Shown here in pieces: positions 43,101 to 52,290 of a stretch of 64,000 bases of DNA. Each line of letters starts with the position of its first letter. Within the stretch, counting starts at the first letter, position 1. This DNA is from Ruminococcaceae bacterium R-25. GTDB taxonomy: Bacteria > Bacillota > Clostridia > Saccharofermentanales > Saccharofermentanaceae. A model generated the notes under the pieces. The model was not told where the DNA came from and ran no database searches. It saw nothing but the letters and a program-made list of their open reading frames with translations. The translations under genes were made by a program, and so were the position numbers. Location of the stretch: NCBI GenBank assembly GCA_003149065.1, contig QGFZ01000001.1, positions 682,001 to 746,000 on the forward strand, given 5' to 3'.

Positions 43101-43299
43101 CGTGTGTTTCCAATAGATAATAACCTGTCTTATCCGGTCTGAATTCATACGTATAATCTTCTTCCGGAACAGTAATGGTTTGGCCAAGAACGATTCTGGC
43201 CGTAGCTGCCGAAACATCATCCTGCATAAAGTTCAAATAAGAAAAAATGAACGTTAGCGAAAGAACAATGCTCACAATTGTTTTAAATACTCTTCTCAT
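40156..43299 (-). CDS. secreted Ig-like repeat protein A, 1047 aa
   Basis: This is a 1047-residue secreted protein. A signal peptide (about 1-32, ending VSAATA) is followed by degenerate beta-sandwich units with YQWYRID and YTWYNL motifs, then five Ig-like units (about 510-971; the first is divergent). Each unit has the core TYQWQLKKG, WADLSSGGA and YRCLITNA. A Pro/Ala/Glu-rich tail (about 972-1047) ends the protein, with no LPXTG, transmembrane or dockerin anchor. It is a surface or matrix protein, perhaps adhesive. It is the last of six adjacent related genes. GGGAGGAAG precedes the start. Confidence 0.88.
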   Translation of the reverse strand: MRRVFKTIVSIVLSLTFIFSYLNFMQDDVSAATARIVLGQTITVPEEDYTYEFRPDKTGYYLLETHDWSYVEVTDNSNDTILDLSYVIPVGLADSFGDEYKSVYYMEYGKSYSVYFSGVCEFVLRRADKYVNLNVGNRNITASLEKPFTLSINPTLSPNLKLDQAVSYWWTDIPGDPGYTTSSITLNLGDLLDNNERFIFSYDYGDNDSDFGRGFVSCYVSALYNGNEYGWWVTFDIFGYKTEFSAACVAYEEDDSYVWSLPYHYEYDDQFFNVKTTKPSGVSASYQWYRIDSAKKKAGNYQKESDLFIKLNGQTYNYFNYNQSARNALGEPYFDINGDDTEVYTELACVVKFTKGSAFVEKVLHFRFDYCIGVSTYTDCFVKTSYTSTVTLPKDTKWIVNDVENDGSFIEDPLPKGFGYSYTWYNLNSVPEYGGFAWSGTGATADIYDVLGDNIDYLGTGKSFTVNPQTLTLQYNDGYYEAYVACFIVPTYNGTRCYSNAFEVYIEVFKLSFGSFRLDSYTSACEVHPGDKVDINVEVESVFDVAYQWQELKGKNWVNVNSESAQTSTLLFTANEESQYRCIVTDAQGNTLYTEPCVITFLPGPYITGQPGDVYAYVGDTAQFTVDAYGENLNYQWQLKKGSKWANLSAGGANTSTLSVKVDDSKNGKTYRCVITDDKGNELYSNEVSIFVIKPAIDITTQPKNYSGPVGSTAKFSVAAEGEGLTYQWQLKKGKTWADLSSGGAKTPTMSIKVDDSKNGKTYRCLITNAAGEQVATDEVTITVKNPDINITSQPSDFTGLEGSTAKFSVAAEGEGLTYQWQLKKGKTWADLSTGGAKTASMSIKVDASKNGKIYRCLITNAAGEQLATNEVTITVKQPSNAIVITKQPQNTETYEGGTAGFMVEAEGEGLTYQWQLKKGSSWANLTSGGATTNWLSIGKCDLSKNGKVYRCVITDANGEQIITNEVTLTVYYVVYRSEAVKSGESAPDAEVPATATEPAAEPVNDAPAPAEAPADEPAPAPVEEPAPAPVEAPAEAQADSPVEEPA
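40385..41770 (-). repeat. Ig-like repeat block of gene A (5 units)
   Basis: Units recur at about 276-282 bp. The 20-mer CCCTTCTTAAGCTGCCACTG (+ strand), coding QWQLKKG, starts at 40823, 41099 and 41375, with a one-base variant at 40541. A fifth, divergent unit lies near 41640. Confidence 0.9.
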
Positions 43300-43447
43300 T
43301 TTCTTCCTCCCTTATTGAAATTTGTATTTTTGTATCTGGAAAAAAATAACCAGTACAATAAACCAAATTAATTTTACATTATCAGGAGTATCAAAGGAAT
43401 TTACGTAAAGAACTAATAAACACTCATGAATTTATGCATGTAGCAAT

Positions 43448-43480
43448 AAAAAACGGGGCTGGAGATCAACTCCAACCCCG
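43448..43480 (-). terminator. terminator of surface gene B
   Basis: The stem CGGGG-TGGAG/CTCCA-CCCCG is followed on the - strand by TTTTTTATTG. It is nearly the same as the stem after gene A. Confidence 0.85.
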
Positions 43481-43507
43481 CAAAACTATAGGTTTAACTC
43501 AAATGCA

Positions 43508-46500
43508 TTATTCCGTTTCTTCAGCAGGTGCGGGAGCAGGCTCCTCTGCAGGAGATGGTGCAGGTTGTTCAACAGGTGCTGTTACTTCTGCAGGAACTTC
43601 CACCTCAGCGGGCGATTCAGCCTCTGCAGGTTCACTAGCATTATTCGGCTGTACAGGATCAACCGGTGTAATTACAGGTCCTTCTTCTTTGTTAGTGGTT
43701 TCAATCGGCTGCGTAGGATCATCGATAATCGGCGGATTAGTATGATCTGTAAGCTCTTCAATAGTTACTTCATCTGTTACAACCTGTTCACCGGCAGAAT
43801 TTGTGATAACGCATCTGTAGACCTTTCCGAACTTTCCGCTGTCGACCTTGATCGTCATAGTATCAGTTGTAGCACCGCCGGAAGTTAAGTTAGCCCATGT
43901 TTTACCTTTCTTAAGCTGCCACTGATATGTGAGGCCCTCACCTACAGCCTCAACATGGAAACTTACCTTCTTATTCTCAATTGTATATTGATTTATTGGC
44001 TGTTCGGAAATTATGATATCAGGTTCCTTAACCGTGATAGATACTTCGTTGGTAGCGAGCTCCTCACCTGCTGCGTTTTTAATGAGGCAACGGTAAACCT
44101 TACCATTCTTGGATTCATCTACGTTAATTGTCATAGTAGATGTTGTAGCGCCGCCTGATGAGAGGTTCGCCCATGACTTGCCCTTCTTAAGCTGCCACTG
44201 ATATGAAAGGCCCTCACCCTCTGCTACTACCTTGAACGTTGCCGTGCTTCCGGCTGTGCCGGTAAAGCTTGCAGGCTGATTAAGGATATTGATCGAAGGT
44301 GCCTTAATCGTGATGGATACTTCATCTGTAGCGAGTTCTTCGCCGTTGGCGTCTGTGATGAGACAACGGTAAACCTTGCCGTTCTTAGATGAATCAACCT
44401 TGATCGACATTGTGGACGTTGTAGCACCTCCAGCTGAGAGGTTAGCCCATGACTTACCCTTCTTGAGCTGCCACTGATATGTAAGGCCCTCACCTTCTGC
44501 GGCAACCATAAACTTAGCAGTAGAACCTTCAGGTCCGCTGAAACTCTGCGGTTGGGTATTGATCTTGATGGAAGGTTCCTTAATCGTAATTGATACTTCA
44601 TTTGTAGCAAGTTCATTACCATTTACATCTGTAATAAGGCAACGGTAAATCTTACCGTTCTTTGAAGCATCCGCCTTAACAGACATCGTGGAAGTTGTTG
44701 CACCACCTGATGAGAGATTTGACCAACTCTTGCCCTTCTTAAGCTGCCACTGGTATGTAAGACCCTCACCCTCAGCTACAACACTGAATTTAGCCGTCGA
44801 ACCTTCCAATCCGATGTAATCCTCAGGCTGCTGAGTAATCTTGATCGGTTCTGCTACAGATGAATAAGTAATGTTGGTCCATTTAGAGAACGAAATTGCA
44901 TTGTAGGCTTCATCAAAAGCAACAACAATATATGTATATTCAGTTCCTTCATTTACTTCATTATCAATATAGACTGTTTCATCCGTAAGATCATATTCGT
45001 TCGTATAGGTTGATGCACATGGCATCTTGTGGATCGTATAACGTTTTGCACCTGCAACAGCATCCCATTCGAGCTTGATACCATTTTCGACCTGTGTTGC
45101 ATTCACGTCAAATAATAAAACACCGGCATTGCTTGAAGGGCTTGCATTTAGAACTGTTGTAGAATCATCAATCTGAAGACCAGCCTGCAATCGAATTCGA
45201 TTATTAATTGTATATTCCCGAACAGTCAAATATCCATATGCAGTAACTCCTGAAGAAATCCTGTAATACGGAGCACTCTGATAATATCCCTTGAGTTTAG
45301 AATAATTACTGATATCTAATGTGCTGATTCTATTGCCATTCATAATCAGGAGAATAATATTGCCATTGCTCGGAAGGGTTAAACTTGTCATATTGTTATT
45401 ACTGCAATCAATAGAAGAAAGATTAGAATAACCGGATAAGTTAAGTGCCGACAAATTATTGTTTCTACAATACAGCGTGTAAAGGTGAACTGAATCAGGA
45501 ATGATCAGACTTGTAATTTTATTACTGCTGCAGTCAAGGTATTCGAGATTCTCAAAACCGGTAAGATTTAATGTGGTTAAATTGTTTCCATCACAATACA
45601 AATTGAATATATATTTAAAATGTTCTATTCCTGTAAGATCAGATATTCCTAAGTTGGAAATATCTATTGTATAAAGATTATTTAGTTCTGAATCAGATAT
45701 ATATCCAGAATGGTTCTTATCAATATTCTCAGAAACATATTGCCTGAACTTAGCATCAGGGAAATTCTCTGCATTTACAGCAATTCCGTTCGTATCTGGT
45801 GTAACAAGATCCGTATAAGTAATCTTAAAAGGAATATAACCGCAACTAACATTTTTGCAGCGGATAACATTTCCGTTATATACAGGCTCATAAACACAAG
45901 CTACAAAGCTGAATTTATCTTCCAGATGCGGGAACTTCGTCAAATCAGACATGTTAAGAGTAGCACTCTTGCCAGTTCCGATAACTGTATAATCAGAGCT
46001 GATGCGACTCCAAACATTTGTTGTACTGGGATAACTATGATCTTCAAGATCGTATATTTCGAAATCCTCCAGTGTATTAAATCCGATCCACGTATACTTA
46101 TACGATATGACACCCGGACAATTACTATCATTTATGGCAGCATAATCAACGGGCGAATCTTCATATACACCACAGGAATCAGGCATAAGCACTTTATCTG
46201 TGCTCTTTACACTGACTTCACGCATGCCCATGTAATATACATATGAATCAAAATACAACTTAAAAGGAACTACCTTAGTAACCGTCTCATTACCACAGGT
46301 GAAACTAACAACACAGACTATATCCATATAGATTGATGCGATATTATCATCGTCAAACATCAAATATGGATCGCCAAGCTTTTTCATCAGATTACTGTCA
46401 TTATTCCCTGAAAGAACACTCCCGGTCATGCCTTCAATAGGAATATACAATTCTTCCCTATTTGTATAATTACCGGACCTCTCCTTATCAGAGTCAATTT

Positions 46501-48205
46501 TGTACCACTGATAGCTAATATCACAACCATCAAAAGCATCAGCTTCAACATAGAAAATATCACCGAGATGATCATTTATGGATATTGTTCTATTATCACG
46601 ATATAAATAGTTTGCTGATACATAATCCCCCATAGGCAAACTGGTTATATCGATTAACTCAAAAGCGAAATAACCATTATCCATAATACAAGGAAGATTG
46701 TCGTAATAAGGCTGATATGTTATAACCACATAACTAACTCGTTTGCCGTCAACTTCAAACCACGTAAGCTTTGACGTATCGATTGAAGCTGTTTTTCCTG
46801 AGATATTCAGCAGATTATATGTATTGTTATCTTGTACAATGTTATCGAAAATAATATTTTCACTATTTACAAAGCTAACACCGGTATATTTTGGTTCATC
46901 TAAGAAATTCACCCACGAATAACTCATTGAAACGCCTTCCGGCAATTCTGTTTCATAAATCTCGCCTTTTGTAGGCAGGGTTATAGTGTCACCTTTCTTT
47001 ACATATCTAGTTCTGGAACTGTAATCAGAATAGCGGACATCCGGGCTGTAAATAAGATTAAAAGGTACTTCTCTTTGAAAAGATTCATCGGCGCTTGTAA
47101 ATGTAACAACGCAAACGTATTGCTTTCTAATATTAAGACGTCCTTCGTCATCAACAACAAAATATGGATTGTTCATCTGATCCTTAAGCGTAAACACTTT
47201 ACCGGTTTCGCCGTAAACAGGAATATAAAGCTCAGATTTATCAACAACACCTGAAGCTTCTTTATCAAGATCTACTTCATACCAATTATATGTAATAGAA
47301 CAATCCATGCTACTACCGGCATCAACAGCAAATCTAATGTTTTGATAATAATCGTAGTAAGAACTCTGATATGTAAGATCGTATTCTTGTGCACCATGAT
47401 CATCATCGTTAGTAGCCCATGTATTTGCAGCAAGAAGCGACTTATACGGTTTTATTTCAAAATAAACATATTTATAATACGTAGAATCCTCATATTCAAG
47501 GACAACCTGACAATACATAGTATAAGTGAAAGATTCAGCATCATATAAATCGCCAGAGAAATCAAAATAATCATTTGAATTCAAAGTGATCTGTGAAGAA
47601 TTACCATCAACATGTTCACCTAATAAAAACCAATTATATGTTATATCTAAATCGTTATATTGTGCATTTGTAGATATGTCTACAGAACATGTAAAGGTTT
47701 TGTTTTTAATAGCAGCAACATGTTCTTCAGCAGGAGAAGCGCTAAACAAGAAATAATTAGTAATTGTTCTTAAAGAGAATTTACCATAATCCTCAGATTC
47801 GTTGTTTTCATAACTATGTCTTAAATAATATGTTTTACCGGCTTCCAGGTAATAATTCTTTGTGGTAATCGGATATGTTTCAATTACAAAATCCATATCA
47901 ATCGGTGTTGCATCATATCCGTCCGGAGCATAGTCATAACCCCCGTACTCGTTAAGCTCACACAAATAGAAATAAGACATATTACCTTCATACATATAAT
48001 AGCCGGTATTTTCAGGAATAAATTGACGGCTATACCAAAGATTAGAATCTTCCTGAACATAGTCTGCATTGGTAACTGTGTATACTGTGTCAGCCTGAAG
48101 ATTGGAATCTGCGCTAACATCTACAGGTTTTGCGATATAGACAGATAATGCAACAGATAAAGCTATAAGGCCGCTTATTGCCTTTTTTGAGACCCTTTGG
48201 AACAT
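43508..48205 (-). CDS. secreted LRR / FN3-like / Ig-like protein B, 1565 aa
   Basis: This is a 1565-residue secreted protein. ATG 48205 has GGAGGT upstream and starts a signal peptide that ends near VDVSADS. Beta-sandwich units fill about 35-800. A FPDAKFRQYV...DKNHSGYISD entry (an EF-hand-like step) leads into leucine-rich repeats (about 802-1009) such as LEYLDCSSNKITSL. An FN3-like domain (about 1029-1109, GIKLEWDAVAGAKRYTI), four Ig-like units (about 1115-1483) and a Pro/Ala/Glu-rich tail follow. It has no wall anchor that I recognise. It resembles internalin-like surface proteins and may bind host or plant glycans or proteins. Confidence 0.88.
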   Translation of the reverse strand: MFQRVSKKAISGLIALSVALSVYIAKPVDVSADSNLQADTVYTVTNADYVQEDSNLWYSRQFIPENTGYYMYEGNMSYFYLCELNEYGGYDYAPDGYDATPIDMDFVIETYPITTKNYYLEAGKTYYLRHSYENNESEDYGKFSLRTITNYFLFSASPAEEHVAAIKNKTFTCSVDISTNAQYNDLDITYNWFLLGEHVDGNSSQITLNSNDYFDFSGDLYDAESFTYTMYCQVVLEYEDSTYYKYVYFEIKPYKSLLAANTWATNDDDHGAQEYDLTYQSSYYDYYQNIRFAVDAGSSMDCSITYNWYEVDLDKEASGVVDKSELYIPVYGETGKVFTLKDQMNNPYFVVDDEGRLNIRKQYVCVVTFTSADESFQREVPFNLIYSPDVRYSDYSSRTRYVKKGDTITLPTKGEIYETELPEGVSMSYSWVNFLDEPKYTGVSFVNSENIIFDNIVQDNNTYNLLNISGKTASIDTSKLTWFEVDGKRVSYVVITYQPYYDNLPCIMDNGYFAFELIDITSLPMGDYVSANYLYRDNRTISINDHLGDIFYVEADAFDGCDISYQWYKIDSDKERSGNYTNREELYIPIEGMTGSVLSGNNDSNLMKKLGDPYLMFDDDNIASIYMDIVCVVSFTCGNETVTKVVPFKLYFDSYVYYMGMREVSVKSTDKVLMPDSCGVYEDSPVDYAAINDSNCPGVISYKYTWIGFNTLEDFEIYDLEDHSYPSTTNVWSRISSDYTVIGTGKSATLNMSDLTKFPHLEDKFSFVACVYEPVYNGNVIRCKNVSCGYIPFKITYTDLVTPDTNGIAVNAENFPDAKFRQYVSENIDKNHSGYISDSELNNLYTIDISNLGISDLTGIEHFKYIFNLYCDGNNLTTLNLTGFENLEYLDCSSNKITSLIIPDSVHLYTLYCRNNNLSALNLSGYSNLSSIDCSNNNMTSLTLPSNGNIILLIMNGNRISTLDISNYSKLKGYYQSAPYYRISSGVTAYGYLTVREYTINNRIRLQAGLQIDDSTTVLNASPSSNAGVLLFDVNATQVENGIKLEWDAVAGAKRYTIHKMPCASTYTNEYDLTDETVYIDNEVNEGTEYTYIVVAFDEAYNAISFSKWTNITYSSVAEPIKITQQPEDYIGLEGSTAKFSVVAEGEGLTYQWQLKKGKSWSNLSSGGATTSTMSVKADASKNGKIYRCLITDVNGNELATNEVSITIKEPSIKINTQPQSFSGPEGSTAKFMVAAEGEGLTYQWQLKKGKSWANLSAGGATTSTMSIKVDSSKNGKVYRCLITDANGEELATDEVSITIKAPSINILNQPASFTGTAGSTATFKVVAEGEGLSYQWQLKKGKSWANLSSGGATTSTMTINVDESKNGKVYRCLIKNAAGEELATNEVSITVKEPDIIISEQPINQYTIENKKVSFHVEAVGEGLTYQWQLKKGKTWANLTSGGATTDTMTIKVDSGKFGKVYRCVITNSAGEQVVTDEVTIEELTDHTNPPIIDDPTQPIETTNKEEGPVITPVDPVQPNNASEPAEAESPAEVEVPAEVTAPVEQPAPSPAEEPAPAPAEETE
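43757..44860 (-). repeat. Ig-like repeat block of gene B (4 units)
   Basis: Four tandem units of about 90 residues show the same QWQLKKGK core as gene A, at the DNA level too. Confidence 0.9.
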
Positions 48206-48430
48206 AAAAAACCTCCAAATAAAAAACACATGCGAATTTACGCATGTACACACTTTCTCGCTCTAACTTAATTGTAATAAATGGAAAACGGATATCAAAT
48301 GACGTATTAATAAAAATAACAATAAAATTTTAGATATATCAACAAAACACAACAAATCGACTAATGAATGCATAACAATTTCTCAAACTCAAAGCATCAA
48401 TTACTAAATGATTCACTGAGGACATATAAA

Positions 48431-48457
48431 CAGGGCCGGAGATCTACTCCAGCCCTG
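48431..48457 (-). terminator. terminator of surface gene C
   Basis: The stem CAGGG-CGGAG/CTCC-CCCTG is followed on the - strand by TTTATATG. The shape and sequence match those after A and B. Confidence 0.7.
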
Positions 48458-48492
48458 CATAAAGCCAATATTTAATTCAACTTTCTAATGTC

Positions 48493-51400
48493 TTATTCGG
48501 CAGCATCTTCCTGAGCTGCAGGAACTTCAACCGATGCAGGTTCAGCAACTTCAACAGGTGCAGGGGCCTGAACAGGCTCATTAACTTCAGAAGGAGTTTC
48601 TGCCTGAGGCTCACTTACTGCTGCAGACGCTTCTGCAGGCGCTTCATTCTGAGCCGGCTCATCTGCCTTCTCCGGTTCACCCGAAGTTACAGGCTCCTCT
48701 GCCGGACAGCTGCTGTTAGCTGGAGCGCTGGCATTTACAGCGACAACACGAATCGTGATCGATCTTGTAGCAAGCTGCTCACCTGCTGCATTTGTGATAA
48801 GGCAGCGATATACCTTGCCGTCTTTTCCGCTGTCGATCTTGAGAGTCAAAGTATCGGTTTTAGCACCGCCTGATGTAAGATCAGCCCACTTATTGCCCTT
48901 CTTAAGCTGCCACTGATATGTTAGGCCCTCTCCATTAGCTACAACAGAAAGCTCTTTCTTTCCACCCTCCATAGCCAACTGGATTTCTCTGGGCTGAGAA
49001 ATGATCGAAATATCAGGCTCCTTGACCGTGATCGATACTTCGTTTGTAGCGACCTGTGAACCGTCAGCAGCTGTGATAAGGCAGCGGTATATCTTTCCAT
49101 CCTTGCCATAATCCACTTTGATAGTCATGGTATCTGTAGTAGCACCGCCGGATGAGAGATCAGCCCAGCTCTTGCCTTTCTTGAGCTGCCACTGATATGT
49201 AAGACCCTCGCCTTCTGCTTCAACATTAAATGTTGCTGTGCTTCCTTCTGTACCGACATAGCTTGAAGGATATTTAACGATTGTGATTGAGGGCTCCCTA
49301 ACGGTTATGCCTGCTTCTCTTGAGGCAAGTTCTTCACCGTTTGCATCCGTGATGAGACAACGGTAGGTCTTACCATTCTTGGAAGCGTCAACCTTGATCG
49401 TCATTTCAGGTGTTGTAGCACCGCCGCTAGTAAGGTTAGCCCATGTCTTACCCTTCTTAAGCTGCCACTGATATGTAAGGCCTTCACCTTCTGCTTCGAC
49501 ACTGAATTTAACGGTAGAACCTTCATTTACGTAGAAATTCCAAGGCTGCTTGGTTATCTTAATTGCAGGTTCTTTGACAGTGATTGAGACTTCATTTGAG
49601 ATAGTCTCATTTCCATTCGCATCGGTTACAACGCAGCGGTAAACCTTACCGTTCTTAGTTGTATCGACCTTGATGGACATTGTTGATGTAGTCGCACCGC
49701 CGCTTGAGAGGTCAGCCCAACTGCTGCCCTTCTTAAGCTGCCACTGATAAGAAAGGTCATCGCCTTCTGCTTCAATACTGAACTTGGCAGTTGAGCCATC
49801 AAGTCCGATATAATCCACAGGCTGAGTAGTGATCGTAATACCCTTTTCTACTGTGAGCGTTGCATATTCAGAATCGATAACACTAGAGCCATCACTCACT
49901 TTACAGCGGAATTTGCATCCGTCGTCTTTAGCTGAGACATCAAAGGTCAAAGTATCAGTTCTGCCACTGCTTATATTAAGCCATAGATCACTGCCCGGAT
50001 TCTGATACTGCCACTGATATGTAAGGTTTTCGCCTTCAACTTCGATCTCAAATTTGGCAATATCACCTATCTTAGCTTTAATGTCTTCAGGATGCCTGCT
50101 GATCCACATTCCTTCCGGACCTTGGTTAAAAGGTGTTGCATTAACGACCGTTGTTCCGTTGTCCATCTCGATTCCGCAAATAATGTCATAATCTAAAGTG
50201 GACTCCTTGTTGAAAAGACCATAATACTTGTGGCCGTTTCTTTTCATTGTCTGTGGACCATATTCATATGCATGCTTCAGGTATGGACAATTATCGAGAT
50301 TTACAGATGTAAGATTATTATCCTGAATATACAGCGTATAAAGATTACGGCAATTACTAAGATCAATACTTGTCAACTGATTCGAATCGCAGCTTACATG
50401 GAATAAGTTTGCGTTACCCGAAAGGTCTAATGTCTTCAGGTTATTATTGTTGCAATAAAGGATTCCAAGATCAGATAAATAACTGATTCCTGTAAGATCA
50501 CTGATATTCCTGCCGCTGAGATCTAATGCTTTGATCTTTTCAATCTCATAATCATTTAAATAACCGGATTTGTTCTGATCGATATAATCAGATACGTATT
50601 TTCTGAAATTACTGTCAGGGAAATTGGTTGCATTTATAGCGACTCCGCTAGTATCGGGAGTCGTTCTATCCGTATAAAATACGAAGAAGCGGCAATATAA
50701 GTTGCCATGACCTGAATAAGGCCTTCCGTTATAATACGGATAACTTCTGCAATAGAACTCGCTGTAATCACCTTCGCTATTGTGATAAACAGGCAGCATA
50801 GATGTATCAATGGTAACAGTCTTACTGGTGCCCAATTGATATTCATCCCAACCGTTTTCATCTTGGAATTCATAGCACCACTGATACTCATAAGTAAAGC
50901 CTTTTGATTTTAACGGCTCTATAAAGCTGCCGTTTACAGGGACCGTTATTACATCACCATAATTAGCGGTCATTATCGTATTACCGTCAAACAGATTGTC
51001 TATACCGTAGAAAGCTAGAAAATTAACTGTTCTATAAGCGACCTCGTTACCGTTATCAAACTTAACTATGCACTTTACAGTTCTGTCTTTATAATGCCAC
51101 CATACAGCTTCATCTTCGGAATCATCAATAACAGGATCACCCAGATCGTTAAGACTGATCTGATACCCGGTTTTACCCGGAATTAATTGATATGTATCAC
51201 CGGAATCATCTGACTTGTACCATTCATATGTAATCGTACAATGAAGATCCAAAGTTCCTGCACTAACAGTAAAGTAGTAACCTGATCCGTCAAGATTTGA
51301 TACATATTCATCCGCTACGTAAGAAGGTTCTGCCCAGACAGCCGTATCCAAATTGTTTGCATAAGGCGTTATGTAGAAATCATAGAACCAATATGTATAT

Positions 51401-52131
51401 GTCTTGCCGCCATATACTATTTCGACATCGCAATAGATCGGGACTTGCTCAATTCTGTTTTGATAATCTTCATCATTAAAATAATCATCAGAATTGCATG
51501 TGCAAATAGAATTCGAATTATGATCTACCTTAATAAGACCATATTTATAGCTGTACCAATTACAGGTAAAGCTGTCGAAAGGCACTGTAGCTTCCGTCTC
51601 AATGTATCCATTAAAAGTATCGCCTTTCTGGGCAAAAGTATATGCATCACAGGAAACGGAAATATAATCGTTTATCTTTCTTAAGCAGAATTGACCGGTC
51701 TCGAAATCACAAACGTTATACCAGGAGTGACGGAAATAATATTCCTGCCCGCCTTCCAGATAATAGACTTCCTGCATATCAGGATCGAACATGTCGGACA
51801 GATTAAAGTACTCAAATTCTTCCTCGGGTTGAATATATCTGTAACCATAAGGGATCAAATTACGGTTTTCACCCCACTCATCAAAATAACACGGAGACAG
51901 ATCAATGCTTCCGCTAAAAAGATAATATCCGTCAGAATCCGGGACAAACTTATAGGCAGCACAGTAATCTTCAAATTGGTGTATATAGCTTTGCTGAGTA
52001 ACAGAGTATATCCTGCCCAAAACAATACCTGTATCAGCATTAACTTCTTCAGGATTGAAGATCAAACATCCAAAGACAATGGACAATGCAAGTAACAGTC
52101 CTACGTATTTCTTAGTTCGCGAAAACAGCAT
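48493..52131 (-). CDS. secreted LRR / Ig-like protein C, 1212 aa
   Basis: This is a 1212-residue secreted protein built like B. It has a signal peptide (about 1-32), beta-sandwich units up to about residue 480, and a FPDSNFRKYVSDYIDQNKSG entry into leucine-rich repeats (about 490-660, ending NCPYLKHAYEYG). Five Ig-like units (about 672-1130; the first, with YQWQYQNPGSDLW, is divergent) and a Pro/Ala/Glu-rich tail follow. It lacks the FN3-like domain of B. AAGGAGGTACCGG precedes the start. Function is unknown; surface binding is likely. Confidence 0.88.
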   Translation of the reverse strand: MLFSRTKKYVGLLLALSIVFGCLIFNPEEVNADTGIVLGRIYSVTQQSYIHQFEDYCAAYKFVPDSDGYYLFSGSIDLSPCYFDEWGENRNLIPYGYRYIQPEEEFEYFNLSDMFDPDMQEVYYLEGGQEYYFRHSWYNVCDFETGQFCLRKINDYISVSCDAYTFAQKGDTFNGYIETEATVPFDSFTCNWYSYKYGLIKVDHNSNSICTCNSDDYFNDEDYQNRIEQVPIYCDVEIVYGGKTYTYWFYDFYITPYANNLDTAVWAEPSYVADEYVSNLDGSGYYFTVSAGTLDLHCTITYEWYKSDDSGDTYQLIPGKTGYQISLNDLGDPVIDDSEDEAVWWHYKDRTVKCIVKFDNGNEVAYRTVNFLAFYGIDNLFDGNTIMTANYGDVITVPVNGSFIEPLKSKGFTYEYQWCYEFQDENGWDEYQLGTSKTVTIDTSMLPVYHNSEGDYSEFYCRSYPYYNGRPYSGHGNLYCRFFVFYTDRTTPDTSGVAINATNFPDSNFRKYVSDYIDQNKSGYLNDYEIEKIKALDLSGRNISDLTGISYLSDLGILYCNNNNLKTLDLSGNANLFHVSCDSNQLTSIDLSNCRNLYTLYIQDNNLTSVNLDNCPYLKHAYEYGPQTMKRNGHKYYGLFNKESTLDYDIICGIEMDNGTTVVNATPFNQGPEGMWISRHPEDIKAKIGDIAKFEIEVEGENLTYQWQYQNPGSDLWLNISSGRTDTLTFDVSAKDDGCKFRCKVSDGSSVIDSEYATLTVEKGITITTQPVDYIGLDGSTAKFSIEAEGDDLSYQWQLKKGSSWADLSSGGATTSTMSIKVDTTKNGKVYRCVVTDANGNETISNEVSITVKEPAIKITKQPWNFYVNEGSTVKFSVEAEGEGLTYQWQLKKGKTWANLTSGGATTPEMTIKVDASKNGKTYRCLITDANGEELASREAGITVREPSITIVKYPSSYVGTEGSTATFNVEAEGEGLTYQWQLKKGKSWADLSSGGATTDTMTIKVDYGKDGKIYRCLITAADGSQVATNEVSITVKEPDISIISQPREIQLAMEGGKKELSVVANGEGLTYQWQLKKGNKWADLTSGGAKTDTLTLKIDSGKDGKVYRCLITNAAGEQLATRSITIRVVAVNASAPANSSCPAEEPVTSGEPEKADEPAQNEAPAEASAAVSEPQAETPSEVNEPVQAPAPVEVAEPASVEVPAAQEDAAE
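48740..50115 (-). repeat. Ig-like repeat block of gene C (5 units)
   Basis: Five tandem units are present, four of the conserved type and one divergent at the N-terminal end. Confidence 0.9.
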
Positions 52132-52230
52132 CCGGTACCTCCTTGGGAAAAATTAAATGGGTTTATATCAAACAAGATAATTTTACTATTAGCTAACTTT
52201 AAATACAGTATTAACTCGCAATAAATTCAC

Positions 52231-52265
52231 AAAAAAATCAGGGCCGGAGAAATCTCCGGTCCTGA
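52231..52265 (-). terminator. terminator of surface gene D
   Basis: The stem TCAGG-CCGGAGA/TCTCCGG-CCTGA (one mismatch) is followed on the - strand by TTTTTTT. It belongs to the same family of stems as those after A-C. Confidence 0.9.
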
Positions 52266-52290
52266 AAAAAAGACTGATTATATCTTTGTC

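Noticed and set aside
43434-43888. Ser/Ala/Gly-rich frames opposite the tail of gene B
   Set aside because: They mirror the Pro/Ala/Glu tail and lack start signals.
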